Positions 35,526 to 47,877 of a stretch of DNA of 64,000 nucleotides are shown here, piece after piece. The notes beneath the pieces were generated by a model that worked only from the letters and a program-made list of their open reading frames with translations, was not told the origin of the DNA and searched no databases. The stretch's first letter is position 1. Each line of letters begins with the position of its first letter. A program made the position numbers and the translations under genes. The DNA comes from Streptomyces sp. SID10853 (GTDB lineage Bacteria > Actinomycetota > Actinomycetes > Streptomycetales > Streptomycetaceae): assembly GCF_010548145.1 (NCBI RefSeq), contig NZ_JAAGLN010000008.1, positions 1-64,000 of the forward strand. Direction: 5' to 3'.

Positions 35526-36701
35526 ATGCCGGACCGCATCACCCTCACCCCCAGCCCCGCGGACAGGTTCACCTTCGGTCTGTGGACCGTCGGCTGGAAG
35601 GGCAACGACCCCTTCGGCGACCCGACCCGACCCGCCCTTGACCCCGTCGAATCCGTGGAGCGCCTGGCGGAACTGGGCGCGTACGGGGTGACCTTCCATG
35701 ACGACGACCTGATCCCGTTCGGCTCGTCCGACAGCGAGCGCTCGGCCCGCGTCGCGCGCTTCAAGGACGCGCTGGACCGCACCGGTCTCACGGTCCCGAT
35801 GGCCACGACCAACCTGTTCACCCACCCGGTCTTCAAGGACGGCGGCTTCACCTCCAACGACCGCGATGTGCGGCGCTTCGCACTGCGGAAGGTCATCCGC
35901 AACATCGATCTCGCGGTGGAGCTGGGTGCGCGGACCTATGTGGCCTGGGGCGGCCGTGAGGGCGCCGAGTCGGGCGCGGCCAAGGACGTCCCGGTGGCGC
36001 TCGACCGGATGAAGGAGGCGTTCGACCTGCTCGGCGACTACGTCGTGGAGCAGGGGTACGACCTGCGCTTCGCCATCGAGCCCAAGCCGAACGAGCCGCG
36101 CGGCGACATCCTGCTGCCCACCGTCGGCCATGCCCTCGCGTTCATCGAGCGGCTGGAGCGCCCGGAGCTGTACGGGGTGAACCCGGAGGTCGGCCACGAG
36201 CAGATGGCCGGGCTGAACGCCACCCACTCCATCGCTCAGGCGATCTGGGCGGGCAAGCTCTTCCACATCGACCTCAACGGCCAGTCCGGCATCAAGTACG
36301 ACCAGGACCTGCGCTTCGGCGCGGGCGACCTGCGCCAGGCGTTCTGGCTGGTCGACCTGCTGGAGAGCTCCGGATACACCGGGCCGCGCCACTTCGACTT
36401 CAAGCCGGTCCGTACCGACGGCTTCGACGGCGTCTGGGAGTCGGCGAAGAACTGCATGCGCAACTACCTGATCCTCAAGGAGCGTGCGCTGGCCTTCCGC
36501 GCGGACCCCGCCGTCCAGGAGGCGCTGGCCGCATCGCGTCTGGACCAGCTGGCCGTGCCCACCGCCGCCGACGGGCTCAAGGCCCTGCTGGCCGACCGCA
36601 CCGCGTACGAGGAGTTCGACACCGGGAAGGCCGCTGAGCGCTCCATGGCGTTCGAGGCGCTCGACCAGCTGGCCATGGAGCACCTGCTCGGCGTCCGCTG
36701 A
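35526..36701 (+). CDS. xylA: Xylose isomerase
   Basis: A 391-residue metal-dependent isomerase converting D-xylose to D-xylulose (and glucose to fructose). ATG 35526 has AGAGG 8 nt upstream; the frame opens 16 codons earlier. Signatures are [30 protein letters not shown] with the catalytic histidine, [12 protein letters not shown] with metal ligands, [11 protein letters not shown] and [24 protein letters not shown]. This is the compact class I (actinobacterial) form. No xylulokinase gene is adjacent. The importer xylFGH is 12 kb away on the other strand. It ends at a strong bidirectional terminator. Confidence 0.96.
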   Translation: MPDRITLTPSPADRFTFGLWTVGWKGNDPFGDPTRPALDPVESVERLAELGAYGVTFHDDDLIPFGSSDSERSARVARFKDALDRTGLTVPMATTNLFTHPVFKDGGFTSNDRDVRRFALRKVIRNIDLAVELGARTYVAWGGREGAESGAAKDVPVALDRMKEAFDLLGDYVVEQGYDLRFAIEPKPNEPRGDILLPTVGHALAFIERLERPELYGVNPEVGHEQMAGLNATHSIAQAIWAGKLFHIDLNGQSGIKYDQDLRFGAGDLRQAFWLVDLLESSGYTGPRHFDFKPVRTDGFDGVWESAKNCMRNYLILKERALAFRADPAVQEALAASRLDQLAVPTAADGLKALLADRTAYEEFDTGKAAERSMAFEALDQLAMEHLLGVR

Positions 36702-36735
36702 CGTCCGCTGCCCCACCCCGGCACGGGGAATGGAG

Positions 36736-36780
36736 AAGGGCCGCACCCCAGCCGTGATCTCCGGCTGGGGTGCGGCCCTT
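36736..36780. terminator. Bidirectional terminator between xylA and acnA
   Basis: Perfect 19-bp arms (36736-36754 against 36762-36780) with a 7-nt loop sit between the convergent xylA and acnA stops. It is the longest perfect stem I found in the window. Confidence 0.85.
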
Positions 36781-36802
36781 CGCGGCCTCGCGGCCCGTCC
36801 GC

Positions 36803-39938
<3,136 letters not shown>

Positions 39939-40568
39939 TCAGCCCCCGTCCGGCCTGGGATCGCGGTCGCGCTCGCGCCGTCCGAGGGCCAGTTTGACGG
40001 GGACCAGGACCAGCCAGGTCCACATGGCGGCCCGGGGTGAGACGAACGCGACCGGCACGGTCGCACCGAAGACCAGGACGGTCGAGCCCAGGTCCAGGAC
40101 GATGTTCCGGCCGACACCGGCGGAGATCGGACGGGCCGTCCAGGGGCGGCGCCAGATAGTGAGGAACAGCGCGAGTTCCAGCAGGTCGATGACAGCGACG
40201 GTCACCGCGTAACAGGCCACGGCCAGCGGTTGCGAGGCGTAGTCCGACAGCAGGGTGGTGGGGAAGGGGACCAGCGCGATGGCCCCCAGCCCGGTCAGGG
40301 CGAACCGCAGAGTCAGCCCGTCCACGCGGTGCGCCAGGTTCAGGATCCGCCGGTGATCGCGCCAGAAGCCCGCGAGGATGGTGAAGCTCAGCGCATAGGC
40401 ACCGAGGGCCGGCAGCAGCCGGTGCACCGCATCGCGGAAGGCGGCCGCGTCCAGGCCCTCCTTCACCCGGATGTCGAGCACCAGGAGCGTCATGGCGATG
40501 GCGAAGATCCCGTCGGAGAGCGCGACGAGCCGCTCCGGGCTCTTGCGGTCCGCTCCCAGGTTCGTCAT
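39939..40568 (-). CDS. TMEM175-family potassium channel-like protein (DUF1211)
   Basis: A 209-residue protein with six predicted helices. It opens with the family signature ERLVALSDGIFAIAMTLLVLDIRV (about residues 12-35), where the xSDGIFAIAxT motif of bacterial TMEM175 lines the ion path. The second half (WTARPISAGVG, TVLVFGATVPVAFVSP) is less conserved. Bacterial members are leak-type K+ channels; the role in Streptomyces is unknown. ATG 40568. It is divergent from the HTH-MurA gene by 170 bp. Confidence 0.85.
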   Translation of the reverse strand: MTNLGADRKSPERLVALSDGIFAIAMTLLVLDIRVKEGLDAAAFRDAVHRLLPALGAYALSFTILAGFWRDHRRILNLAHRVDGLTLRFALTGLGAIALVPFPTTLLSDYASQPLAVACYAVTVAVIDLLELALFLTIWRRPWTARPISAGVGRNIVLDLGSTVLVFGATVPVAFVSPRAAMWTWLVLVPVKLALGRRERDRDPRPDGG

Positions 40569-40709
40569 CCGGCTCAGCGTGACCGCGCGGGGCGCGGGAC
40601 CCGCCCATTACGCCGACAGCGGGCAAGCCGGACAACGTCCGCCGTCAGCCGGGCCGTCGCCCCGCCGACACGCCGCCCTCACTCCAATGGCCTACCCGGA
40701 AGAGTCGGC

Positions 40710-40730
40710 ATCTCATATGTGAGATAGCGT
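40710..40730 (+). promoter_or_regulatory. Palindrome overlapping the leaderless murA2 promoter
   Basis: ATCTCATATGTGAGAT (40710-40725) has perfect 6-bp arms. It abuts and overlaps TAGCGT (40725-40730), which fits a -10 box; 7 nt later is ATG 40738. The gene downstream encodes its own HTH domain, so autoregulation is plausible. Confidence 0.6.
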
Positions 40731-40737
40731 CGGACGC

Positions 40738-42267
40738 ATGGCAGATGACTACCTCGTACGCATCGGCAAGCTCATCCGTGACGCCCGTCAGCACCGGGGC
40801 TGGACACAGACTCAGCTGGCCGATGCGCTCGCCACAAGCCAGAGCGCCGTGAACCGTATCGAGCGCGGAAACCAGAACATCAGCCTTGAGATGATCGCCC
40901 GGATCGGCGAGGCTCTCGACAGCGAGATCGTCTCGCTCGGCTATGCCGGACCGATGCATCTGCGGGTGGTCGGCGGCCGCCGGCTCTCGGGCGCGATCGA
41001 CGTCAAGACGAGCAAGAACGCCTGTGTGGCGCTGCTCTGCGGCTCGTTGCTCAACAAGGGGCGGACGGTGCTGCGCAGAGTCGCACGCATCGAGGAGGTG
41101 TACCGGCTCCTGGAGGTGCTCAACTCCATCGGTGTGCGCACCCGTTGGATCAACGACGGCAAGGACCTGGAGATCGCCCCGGGCGCCGACGTGGACATGG
41201 CCGCCATCGACGCGTCGGCCGCGCGCCGCACCCGCTCGATCATCATGTTCCTCGGCCCGCTGCTGCACCGCCTGGACAACTTCAAGCTGCCGTACGCGGG
41301 CGGCTGCGACCTGGGCACCCGCACCATCGAGCCCCATATGATCGCGCTGCGCCGCTTCGGGCTGGAGATCACCGCGACGGAGGGCCTCTACCACGCACAG
41401 GTGGAGCGGGGCGCCGCCCCCGACCGCCCGATCGTGCTGACCGAGCGGGGCGACACGGTCACCGAGAACGCTCTGCTCGCGGCGGCCCGCAGCGACGGCG
41501 TGACCGTCATCCGTAACGCCTCCTCCAACTACATGGTCCAGGACCTGTGTTTCTTCCTGGAGGCGCTGGGCGTACGGGTCGACGGCGTGGGGACGACGAC
41601 GCTGACCGTGCACGGGGTGCCGGACATCGACATGGACGTCGACTACTCCCCGTCCGAGGACCCGGTCGAGGCGATGAGCCTGCTGGCCGCGGCCGTGGTG
41701 ACGGAGTCGGAGCTGACGATCCGCCGGGTCCCCGTCGAGTTCATGGAGATCGAGCTGGCGGTCCTGGAGGAGATGGGCCTCGACCACGACCGCAGCGCCG
41801 AGTACGCGGCCGACAACGGCCGGACCCGGCTGGTGGACCTGACCGTGCGGCCCTCCAAGCTCGAAGCCCCGATCGACAAGATCCACCCGATGCCCTTCCC
41901 CGGGCTCAACATCGACAACGTGCCGTTCTTCGCGGCCATCGCGGCGGTCGCGCAGGGCCAGACCCTGATCCACGACTGGGTCTACGACAACCGCGCGATC
42001 TATCTGACGGACCTCAACCGGCTGGGCGGCAGGCTGCAACTCCTCGACCCGCACCGGGTGTTGGTGGAGGGGCCGACCAGGTGGCGCGCGGCCGAGATGA
42101 TGTGCCCGCCCGCGCTTCGGCCGGCGGTGGTGGTGCTGCTGGCGATGATGGCGGCCGAGGGCACGTCGGTGCTGCGCAATGTGTATGTGATCAACCGCGG
42201 CTACGAGGAACTGGCCGAGCGGCTCAACTCGGTGGGCGCGCAGATCGAGATCTTCCGGGACATTTGA
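40738..42267 (+). CDS. murA2: UDP-N-acetylglucosamine 1-carboxyvinyltransferase-like protein fused to an N-terminal XRE HTH
   Basis: A 509-residue fusion. Residues about 7-62 are a complete XRE/Cro-type HTH (IGKLIRDARQHRGWTQTQLADALATSQSAVNRIERG). From about 75 the EPSP-synthase-like MurA fold follows (GGRRLSGAIDVKTSKNACVALLC). The MurA catalytic cysteine loop is kept as YAGGCDLGTRTIEPH (about residue 187), and the lysine in KTSKNA is present. MurA transfers enolpyruvate from PEP to UDP-GlcNAc in the first peptidoglycan step. It may be a second MurA, a regulator, or both. From memory it corresponds to S. coelicolor SCO5998. The transcript appears leaderless. There is no partner gene. Confidence 0.88.
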   Translation: MADDYLVRIGKLIRDARQHRGWTQTQLADALATSQSAVNRIERGNQNISLEMIARIGEALDSEIVSLGYAGPMHLRVVGGRRLSGAIDVKTSKNACVALLCGSLLNKGRTVLRRVARIEEVYRLLEVLNSIGVRTRWINDGKDLEIAPGADVDMAAIDASAARRTRSIIMFLGPLLHRLDNFKLPYAGGCDLGTRTIEPHMIALRRFGLEITATEGLYHAQVERGAAPDRPIVLTERGDTVTENALLAAARSDGVTVIRNASSNYMVQDLCFFLEALGVRVDGVGTTTLTVHGVPDIDMDVDYSPSEDPVEAMSLLAAAVVTESELTIRRVPVEFMEIELAVLEEMGLDHDRSAEYAADNGRTRLVDLTVRPSKLEAPIDKIHPMPFPGLNIDNVPFFAAIAAVAQGQTLIHDWVYDNRAIYLTDLNRLGGRLQLLDPHRVLVEGPTRWRAAEMMCPPALRPAVVVLLAMMAAEGTSVLRNVYVINRGYEELAERLNSVGAQIEIFRDI

Positions 42268-42282
42268 TACGCGGCTGCTGCT

Positions 42283-42324
42283 GCGCCCCGCCTGACCTGC
42301 TGTTCAGCGAGTCAGACGGGGCGC
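42283..42324 (+). terminator. Hairpin after murA2
   Basis: Fourteen-base arms with one mismatch (42283-42296 against 42311-42324) and a 14-nt loop lie between the convergent murA2 and SDR genes. Confidence 0.65.
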
Positions 42325-42378
42325 GGTGGCATCTCCGGGACTTCTCAGAGCCGGCTGGGCCGGGTCCGGCGCCCCGGC

Positions 42379-43203
42379 TCAGCCCTGTGCCAGATCCGCC
42401 ACGGGCTGCCACTTCTCCCACCCCGCGAGACGCTGCTCGTAGTCGGCCTTGGCGATGCCCAGCGGCGCCGAACCGAAGAAGCAGCGCAGCGGCGGCTCGT
42501 CGGCATCGACGATCTCCAGCACTGCCGCGGCGGACGCGGTCGGATCACCCGGCGTACCGACGCGCTTGCGGCGCTGCTCCTGCACCTCCTTGTGGAAGTC
42601 GGCGTACGCGGGCAACGGCTCGGATGTGCTGGACGACGAGCCCGCCCAGTCGGTGGCGAACCCACCGGGCTCGATGAGCGTGACCTTGACGCCGAACGGT
42701 GCCACTTCCTGGGCCAGCGCCTGGCTCATGCCTTCGAGCGCCCACTTCGACGCGTGGTAGATCCCGACCAGCGGGAAGGCGCTGATGCCTCCGATGGAAG
42801 AGACCTGGAGAATGTGGCCGCTGCCCTGCTCGCGCAGGATCGGCAGCGCCGCCTGCGTGATCCACAGGGCACCGAACAGGTTGGTCTCCAGTTGTGCGCG
42901 CGCCTCGGCCTCGGTGAGTTCCTCGATCATGCCGAAGTGCCCGTAACCGGCGTTGTTGACCACCACGTCGAGTCGCCCGAACCGCTCGTGTGCCTGCTGC
43001 ACGGCGGCGAAGTCGGCGTCACGGTCCGTCACGTCGAGACGCAGGGGCAGCAGACGTTCCCCGTACTTCTCGCGAAGGTCCCCCAGCGTGGAGAGATCGC
43101 GCGCGGTCGCGGCCACGGAGTCGCCGCGTTCGAGGGCTGCGATGGCCCACTCACGGCCGAAGCCACGTGAGGCACCGGTGATGAACCAGGTCTTCTGCGT
43201 CAT
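42379..43203 (-). CDS. Short-chain dehydrogenase/reductase
   Basis: A 274-residue classical SDR. ATG 43203 has GAGGAG 7 nt upstream; the longer frame to 43296 was rejected. It has the cofactor motif TGASRGFGREWAIAAL, NNAGYGHFGMIEEL, catalytic Ser in VSSIGGISAFP and the YHASK catalytic Tyr/Lys (about residues 152-156), then PGGFATDWAG. The glutamine-free ASRGFG and following arginine point to NADPH. The substrate is unknown. It is a single-gene unit between murA2 and the small membrane protein. Confidence 0.9.
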   Translation of the reverse strand: MTQKTWFITGASRGFGREWAIAALERGDSVAATARDLSTLGDLREKYGERLLPLRLDVTDRDADFAAVQQAHERFGRLDVVVNNAGYGHFGMIEELTEAEARAQLETNLFGALWITQAALPILREQGSGHILQVSSIGGISAFPLVGIYHASKWALEGMSQALAQEVAPFGVKVTLIEPGGFATDWAGSSSSTSEPLPAYADFHKEVQEQRRKRVGTPGDPTASAAAVLEIVDADEPPLRCFFGSAPLGIAKADYEQRLAGWEKWQPVADLAQG

Positions 43204-43446
43204 GGTGTGCTCCTCAGGGAAACTCGTCATCCGTACGATCAGCACGTCGCGGTGTTTCTCCCACCAGCCAACACCTTCGAGTGGACTCGAAGGCAACCTC
43301 AGTCCTCCGCCCCGCCTCCGTTTCCTCCCTGCCTCCGTTTCCTCGGAAGGGAGGCAGATACCGAGAGCGAGACCTCGCCGCCCTCCTGTTTTCCGGCCGC
43401 TGAGCAGACCGGATTGCGGAGCCTCCGGACCCAGTACCTCACCACC

Positions 43447-43965
43447 TCAGTGGATCAGGATGTTCGCGGTCACGATGAAGAGCCCGATCAGCATGTCCAT
43501 CCCGCCGGTCCTGGACGCCTTGCCCCAGCTGCGGCCCGCCACGCGTGCGGCCCAGAACCCCCAGCCGAACAGCGCCACCGTGTTGATGAGCAGGGCGACC
43601 GCGATCGCTCCGTCCTCCCCCCACCAGCCTTCGTGCGCACCCAGCAGGGCCGCCACGGTGGGGAGCACCGCGGCGATGAGCGGCCACTCGGTGAGCACCG
43701 ACCGTACGGTGCTGGTGGTCACCGGCACCCCGTCGGCCGTCCGGTGGGCGATGGCGTGGGCGTAACCGTGCGCCGCCGCCGAAGCGAGCGAGGTGAGCAG
43801 GATCCAGAGCGCGTCGTACGCGGGATTCGGGCTGCCGTGGTCGTTGTCCAGGGCGGCCGCCAGCGCGCTGGCGAGAATCGTTCCGTAGATGCCGCCGAAC
43901 AGCAGCCGTTGCAGTGGCTCGGCGCGCCGAGCCGGGGGCACGGGGACAGTCGGGCTCGCGGGCAA
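43447..43965 (-). CDS. Small integral membrane protein of unknown function
   Basis: A 172-residue protein with about five hydrophobic segments: LLFGGIYGTILASALAAAL, ALWILLTSLASAAAHGYAHAIA, WPLIAAVLPTVAALLG, AIAVALLINTVALFGWGFWAARVA and GMDMLIGLFIVTANILIH. TTG 43965 is chosen because GGGAGGAA lies 5 nt upstream; GTG 43941 is the alternative. The pattern resembles VIT/DUF-type proteins but I cannot name a family. It is downstream of, and in the same direction as, the amidohydrolase after 150 bp. Confidence 0.65.
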   Translation of the reverse strand: MPASPTVPVPPARRAEPLQRLLFGGIYGTILASALAAALDNDHGSPNPAYDALWILLTSLASAAAHGYAHAIAHRTADGVPVTTSTVRSVLTEWPLIAAVLPTVAALLGAHEGWWGEDGAIAVALLINTVALFGWGFWAARVAGRSWGKASRTGGMDMLIGLFIVTANILIH

Positions 43966-44117
43966 GGCGCTTCCTCCCAGGACGAAAGAGTCATTCCGTA
44001 CAGGGATACAACCGCACAAAGCCGTGATTCGCCCGCATCCGGGGCAGTGCGGCCCGCCCCTGCCGGGACACCGCCCGCACGGGGCTGGAGGCGGGGCAGG
44101 AGGGGGATACGGCCGGG

Positions 44118-45041
44118 TTACAGGGAGAACAGCCGCGCCGCGTTGTCGTGGCAGACGGCGCGCAACCAGGGAGCGCCGAGACCGGTGGCCTCCAGGGCGT
44201 CGAGCGCGTCCGCGTAGGTGTACGGGATGTTGGGGAAATCCGTCCCCAGCAGGATGCGCTCGCCCAGGTCGCCCAGCCGGGGCAGCGCGGTCCGGGGGAA
44301 GGGGGCGGCAGCCTCGCTGAACGGTGTGAACGCCATCGTGGTGTCCAGCATGACGCGCCCGAAGCGCTCGGCCAGCCCGAGGAACTCCTCGTACTCCGGC
44401 ATCCCCAGGTGCGCGACGACCAGGCGGAGCCGCGGGTACCGGGTGAGCAGGGCCTCGATCGGCCCCGGCCCCGTGAACGCTCCGGGCGCCGGGCCCGACC
44501 CGCAGTGCGTCACCACCGGTGTGCCGGTCTCGGCGAGCAGCCCCCAGACGTCGTCCAGCAGCGGGTCGTTCGGGTCGAACGCCCCCACCTGCAGATGGCA
44601 CTTGAACACCCGTGCACCCTGGCGCAGCGCGCGCCGCACGTCCTCGGGCGCGGTCGGCTCCGCGAAGAACGTCGCCGAGTGCAGGCAGTCGTCGGTCCGT
44701 GCGGCGAAGTCCGCGGCCCAGTCGTTGAGCCAGCGCGCCATGCCCGGCTTGTGCGGATAGAGCAAGGAGGTGAAGGCCCGGACGCCGAAGTCCCGCAGCA
44801 CCTCGATGCGGCGCTGCTCCTCGTCCCGGTAGGCGATCGGCCAGGGGCGGCCGACGAGCGGACCGGCGGCGTCGAAGTACGCCCATACCTTGGCCAGCAC
44901 CCGGTCGGGCATGAAGTGGGTGTGGACGTCGATGAGGCTGTCCAGTCCCAGCGCCTCACGGAACGCCGCGACCCGGGCCCGTTCCTCGTCCCGGCCGGAG
45001 CGGTCGTACACCGGGCGGGCGGACTCAGTGGGACTGGGCAT
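44118..45041 (-). CDS. Amidohydrolase-2 family metal-dependent hydrolase
   Basis: A 307-residue TIM-barrel hydrolase/decarboxylase of the ACMSD-like group. ATG 45041 has GGGTGG just upstream; GTG 45050 is possible. Metal-binding motifs are IDVHTHFMPD (about residue 37), a lysine/histidine pair in VFKCHLQVGAFDPND, TPVVTHCGSG, VVAHLGMPEY and the catalytic aspartate in ILLGTDFPNIPY near the C-terminus. The substrate is not predictable. Decarboxylation of an aromatic or branched acid, or hydrolysis of a cyclic amide, would fit. Confidence 0.85.
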   Translation of the reverse strand: MPSPTESARPVYDRSGRDEERARVAAFREALGLDSLIDVHTHFMPDRVLAKVWAYFDAAGPLVGRPWPIAYRDEEQRRIEVLRDFGVRAFTSLLYPHKPGMARWLNDWAADFAARTDDCLHSATFFAEPTAPEDVRRALRQGARVFKCHLQVGAFDPNDPLLDDVWGLLAETGTPVVTHCGSGPAPGAFTGPGPIEALLTRYPRLRLVVAHLGMPEYEEFLGLAERFGRVMLDTTMAFTPFSEAAAPFPRTALPRLGDLGERILLGTDFPNIPYTYADALDALEATGLGAPWLRAVCHDNAARLFSL

Positions 45042-45169
45042 GACAGCCACCCTATCGGCGCGGGCCGGCGGAGAGACGGGCGGACCGGCGGACCGGCGGA
45101 CAGGGAGGCGGACCTGGGCAGGCGGAGCGGTGGACAGGCGGACGCGGATTCTGTGAGGTATCCAGAGAT

Positions 45170-46318
45170 ATGAGCCCGCTGCGGATACTGCGCCCGCTCC
45201 ACGAGGACCTGCCGCGCCCCAGGGCGCTCATCGTGGTGCCGCTCGCCCTGATCGCCGCCGTGACGGTGCTCGACATCACCGCACCGCCCGACATTCACCT
45301 CGGCCCCTTCCTCGTGGCGGCCCCGGCGCTCACCGCGTCGTTCGCCGGCCCCCGTACGACGGCGATCGTCGGCGCGGTCGCCGTCCTGGCCCAGTCACTG
45401 GTGGGCTTCGTGCGCACCAGCATCAACGATCTCAATCACACCTACCAGATCGCCGCACTGTTCCTGATCTCCGTGATCGTGACCTTCTTCGCCCATGTGC
45501 GGGTGCGGCACGCACGGGAGATGAGTCACCTCCGCTGGGTGGCGCAGGCGGTGCAGCGTGTGGTGATGCCCGCGCTGCCCGAGCGGACCGGGACGCTGCG
45601 TATCGCATCGCGCTATCTGGCCGCGGAGGCGGAGGCGCAGCTCGGCGGCGATCTGTACGCGCTCGCCCGCACGTCCGGCGGCACCCGCGTGATCATCGGG
45701 GACGTACGCGGCAAGGGGCTCGAAGCGATGGGGGAGGCCGCCCAAGTCCTGGGCGCCTTCCGGTCGCTGACCCGCCAGGAGCCGAGCCTTCCGCATGCTG
45801 TGGCACAGCTGGAGGCCGGGGTCGCCGCGGGCCGCGACGGGCTGCCGGCGGACGGGGACACCGACCGCGGTACGGAGAGTTTCGTGACCGCAGCGGTGCT
45901 GGACATCCCGGACACCGGCCCGGAATTCAGCCTGGTCAGCTGTGGTCATCCGGCGCCGCTGCTGCTGCGCTCCGGCCAGGTGCGCACGCTCGGCGTCGAC
46001 GAGCCCGCGCCGCCGCTGGGGCTGGGGTCACTGCTGGCAGGTGCCGCCGGTACAGGCGGTGCGGCTCCGACGCCCTTCACCGCCCAGACATTCCCTTTCG
46101 GCGTCGGTGACATCCTGCTCCTGTTCACGGACGGCGTCATCGAGTCCCGGGACTCCGCGGGCCGCTTCTACCCGCTGTCCGAACGGATCGCGACGTTCCG
46201 TGCCGCAGGGCCCGACGCACTGCTGGGGGACCTCTGCGCCGACCTGCTGCGGCACGCGGACGGCAGCCTGGGCGACGACGCGGCGATGGTCGCCATCGAG
46301 CGGCTGCCGGCGCCCTGA
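45170..46318 (+). CDS. Membrane-bound PP2C-type (SpoIIE/RsbU) serine phosphatase
   Basis: A 382-residue protein. Four short hydrophobic segments occupy about residues 18-110 (LIVVPLALIAAVTVLDI, FLVAAPALTASFAG, TAIVGAVAVLAQSLVGFV, IAALFLISVIVTFFAHV). The cytosolic PP2C domain follows: QLGGDLYALARTSGGTRVIIGDVRGKGLEA, VTAAVLDIPDTG, LVSCGHPAPLLL, ILLLFTDGVIESRD and the closing metal motif GDDAAMVAIER. Such phosphatases act on anti-anti-sigma (STAS) proteins in partner-switching pathways. No STAS gene is adjacent, though an RsbW-like ATPase lies 14 kb away. ATG 45170. Confidence 0.9.
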   Translation: MSPLRILRPLHEDLPRPRALIVVPLALIAAVTVLDITAPPDIHLGPFLVAAPALTASFAGPRTTAIVGAVAVLAQSLVGFVRTSINDLNHTYQIAALFLISVIVTFFAHVRVRHAREMSHLRWVAQAVQRVVMPALPERTGTLRIASRYLAAEAEAQLGGDLYALARTSGGTRVIIGDVRGKGLEAMGEAAQVLGAFRSLTRQEPSLPHAVAQLEAGVAAGRDGLPADGDTDRGTESFVTAAVLDIPDTGPEFSLVSCGHPAPLLLRSGQVRTLGVDEPAPPLGLGSLLAGAAGTGGAAPTPFTAQTFPFGVGDILLLFTDGVIESRDSAGRFYPLSERIATFRAAGPDALLGDLCADLLRHADGSLGDDAAMVAIERLPAP

Positions 46319-46725
46319 AAGCCCCACGGCGCCGCCGGACATTCATCCCGAAGAATTAATAATCATGATCAATCGGGCACGTCCGGCAAATAGTCAACGC
46401 CCACAAGACCCCATATGAGCACCTTGCTGAATTTCCGTCAGATGCCAGAAAGATAACGGTTCCCCAGGAACGGCACCCCATCTCGTGGTGCTAAGATCAT
46501 CACGCTTGCCAGGCGGTACCAAACCCGCTATGGCGCTTAATCGCGCAGCGCGTCGGGCCAGAATTCCGCCACCCCGGGGGGAACTTTGCCATCAGCCGGG
46601 CCTTTCAAGGCAGTCGGGCAGGAGAACGCGCGCGACCGATCCCGTATGTCTGCGGCCACGAGTGCACTCGACCGCGCCCCCGAGACATTCAGAACCCGGC
46701 GGCCCCGCCACCCGAAGAGAGCCTT
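46319..46725. other. Gap with a long hairpin and the conservon promoter region
   Basis: About 400 bp of lower GC content. A nested stem at 46334-46387 (GCCGGAC/GTCCGGC outside, CCCGA/TCGGG inside) encloses an AT-rich loop shortly after the phosphatase stop. The sequence around 46480-46500 (GTGCTAAGATCATCAC) could belong to the conservon promoter. No gene is visible. Confidence 0.5.
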
Positions 46726-47877
46726 ATGACTCAGTACCTCCAGGATCCAGCGCTCTGGGCTTTGATAGCTGGCACTCCTGTCGCCGCTACCGCGATCGCT
46801 CGCGGAAGAAAGTCGATTTCAAAGCTCCGCACGGAAAAGCAGGAACTCAAAAGCCACTACGCCACTCTGGAAGAACACTACGCGGAATCCGTGGAAGAGG
46901 CGAAGGAGCGGGCCGAAGAAGCCACCAAATCCGCTCTGAAATCCGCCATGCGGACCCTGCAGGGTCTTGCGAGTGAGCAGCAGCTCGCCATTTCCAAACT
47001 CCAGGGAAAATACGGCGAGCTGCAAATTCTCCAGGACCTCCTGGACATCGACCACATGAATTCCCAGTTCGCACGGCGCGCCCAGTCCATTGCCGTGCTC
47101 TGCGACGGCTGGCTCGGCCGTCAGCGTACGGACGCGTCGCTCTACGACGTGGTCCGCAGCGCGAAGGGCCGTATCCGCCACTTCACCCGTGTGGAGATCC
47201 GGACCCAGAGCCATTTCGCCATCGTGAGCCGCGCCGTCGAACCGGTCGCGCTGACACTCGCGGAACTGCTCGACAACGCCACCAGTTACTCGGCGCCGGA
47301 AACCATGATCGAGATCAACATCCGGCCGGTGCCCAAGGGCGTCTGCATCATCGTCGACGACGCCGGTGTCGGTATGAACGAGGAGGAGAAGAGCCGCGCG
47401 GCCAAGCTCCTCTCCAGCGAGCGCTCCCCCGGCGTCGCCGGCCTCGGCAACCCTCCGCAGTTCGGATTCACCGTGATCGGCGTGCTCGCCGCACGCTACG
47501 GATTCAGTGTCTCCGTGGACACCACATCGCCCTACGGCGGTGTGCGCGCGGTCGTGCTCCTGCCCGACGACCTCCTCACGTCCATGCCGGAGCCCGCCCC
47601 CCAGCCCCAGGCGAAGGAGATTCCCACCGTGGCCGCGTCATCCCCGATGCCGCCCGAAGAGGATTCGGCGGCAACACAGGCCCCTGCGACCACCTTCGGC
47701 GGTCTGCCCAAACGCAGCAGAAGGGGGCCGATCTCCATCGTGCCGGAAGCCGACGCGGGGGCCGCCCCTGCCAGGTCGACCGAGCAGATCGCCTCAGTGA
47801 TGGGTGCGTTCCAGCGCGGGACCCAGTCAGGACGCCGTTCCACCAGTGCAAGCAGCGAAGGGCCTGAGACTCAGTGA
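46726..47877 (+). CDS. cvnA: Conservon sensor-kinase-like protein CvnA
   Basis: A 383-residue histidine-kinase-like ATPase. A short hydrophobic stretch near the N-terminus (DPALWALIAGTPVAATAIA) is followed by a coiled coil at about 32-85 (KLRTEKQELKSHYATLEEHYAESVEEAKERAE). The HATPase domain shows the N box LAELLDNATSYSAPE, the G1 box VDDAGVGMNEEE and GFTVIGVLAARYGFSVSV. The C-terminal 100 residues are low-complexity and proline-rich. No canonical H box with phospho-histidine is evident, as in other CvnA/nitrate-sensor-like proteins. It heads a GTGA-coupled operon with cvnB. Confidence 0.92.
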   Translation: MTQYLQDPALWALIAGTPVAATAIARGRKSISKLRTEKQELKSHYATLEEHYAESVEEAKERAEEATKSALKSAMRTLQGLASEQQLAISKLQGKYGELQILQDLLDIDHMNSQFARRAQSIAVLCDGWLGRQRTDASLYDVVRSAKGRIRHFTRVEIRTQSHFAIVSRAVEPVALTLAELLDNATSYSAPETMIEINIRPVPKGVCIIVDDAGVGMNEEEKSRAAKLLSSERSPGVAGLGNPPQFGFTVIGVLAARYGFSVSVDTTSPYGGVRAVVLLPDDLLTSMPEPAPQPQAKEIPTVAASSPMPPEEDSAATQAPATTFGGLPKRSRRGPISIVPEADAGAAPARSTEQIASVMGAFQRGTQSGRRSTSASSEGPETQ

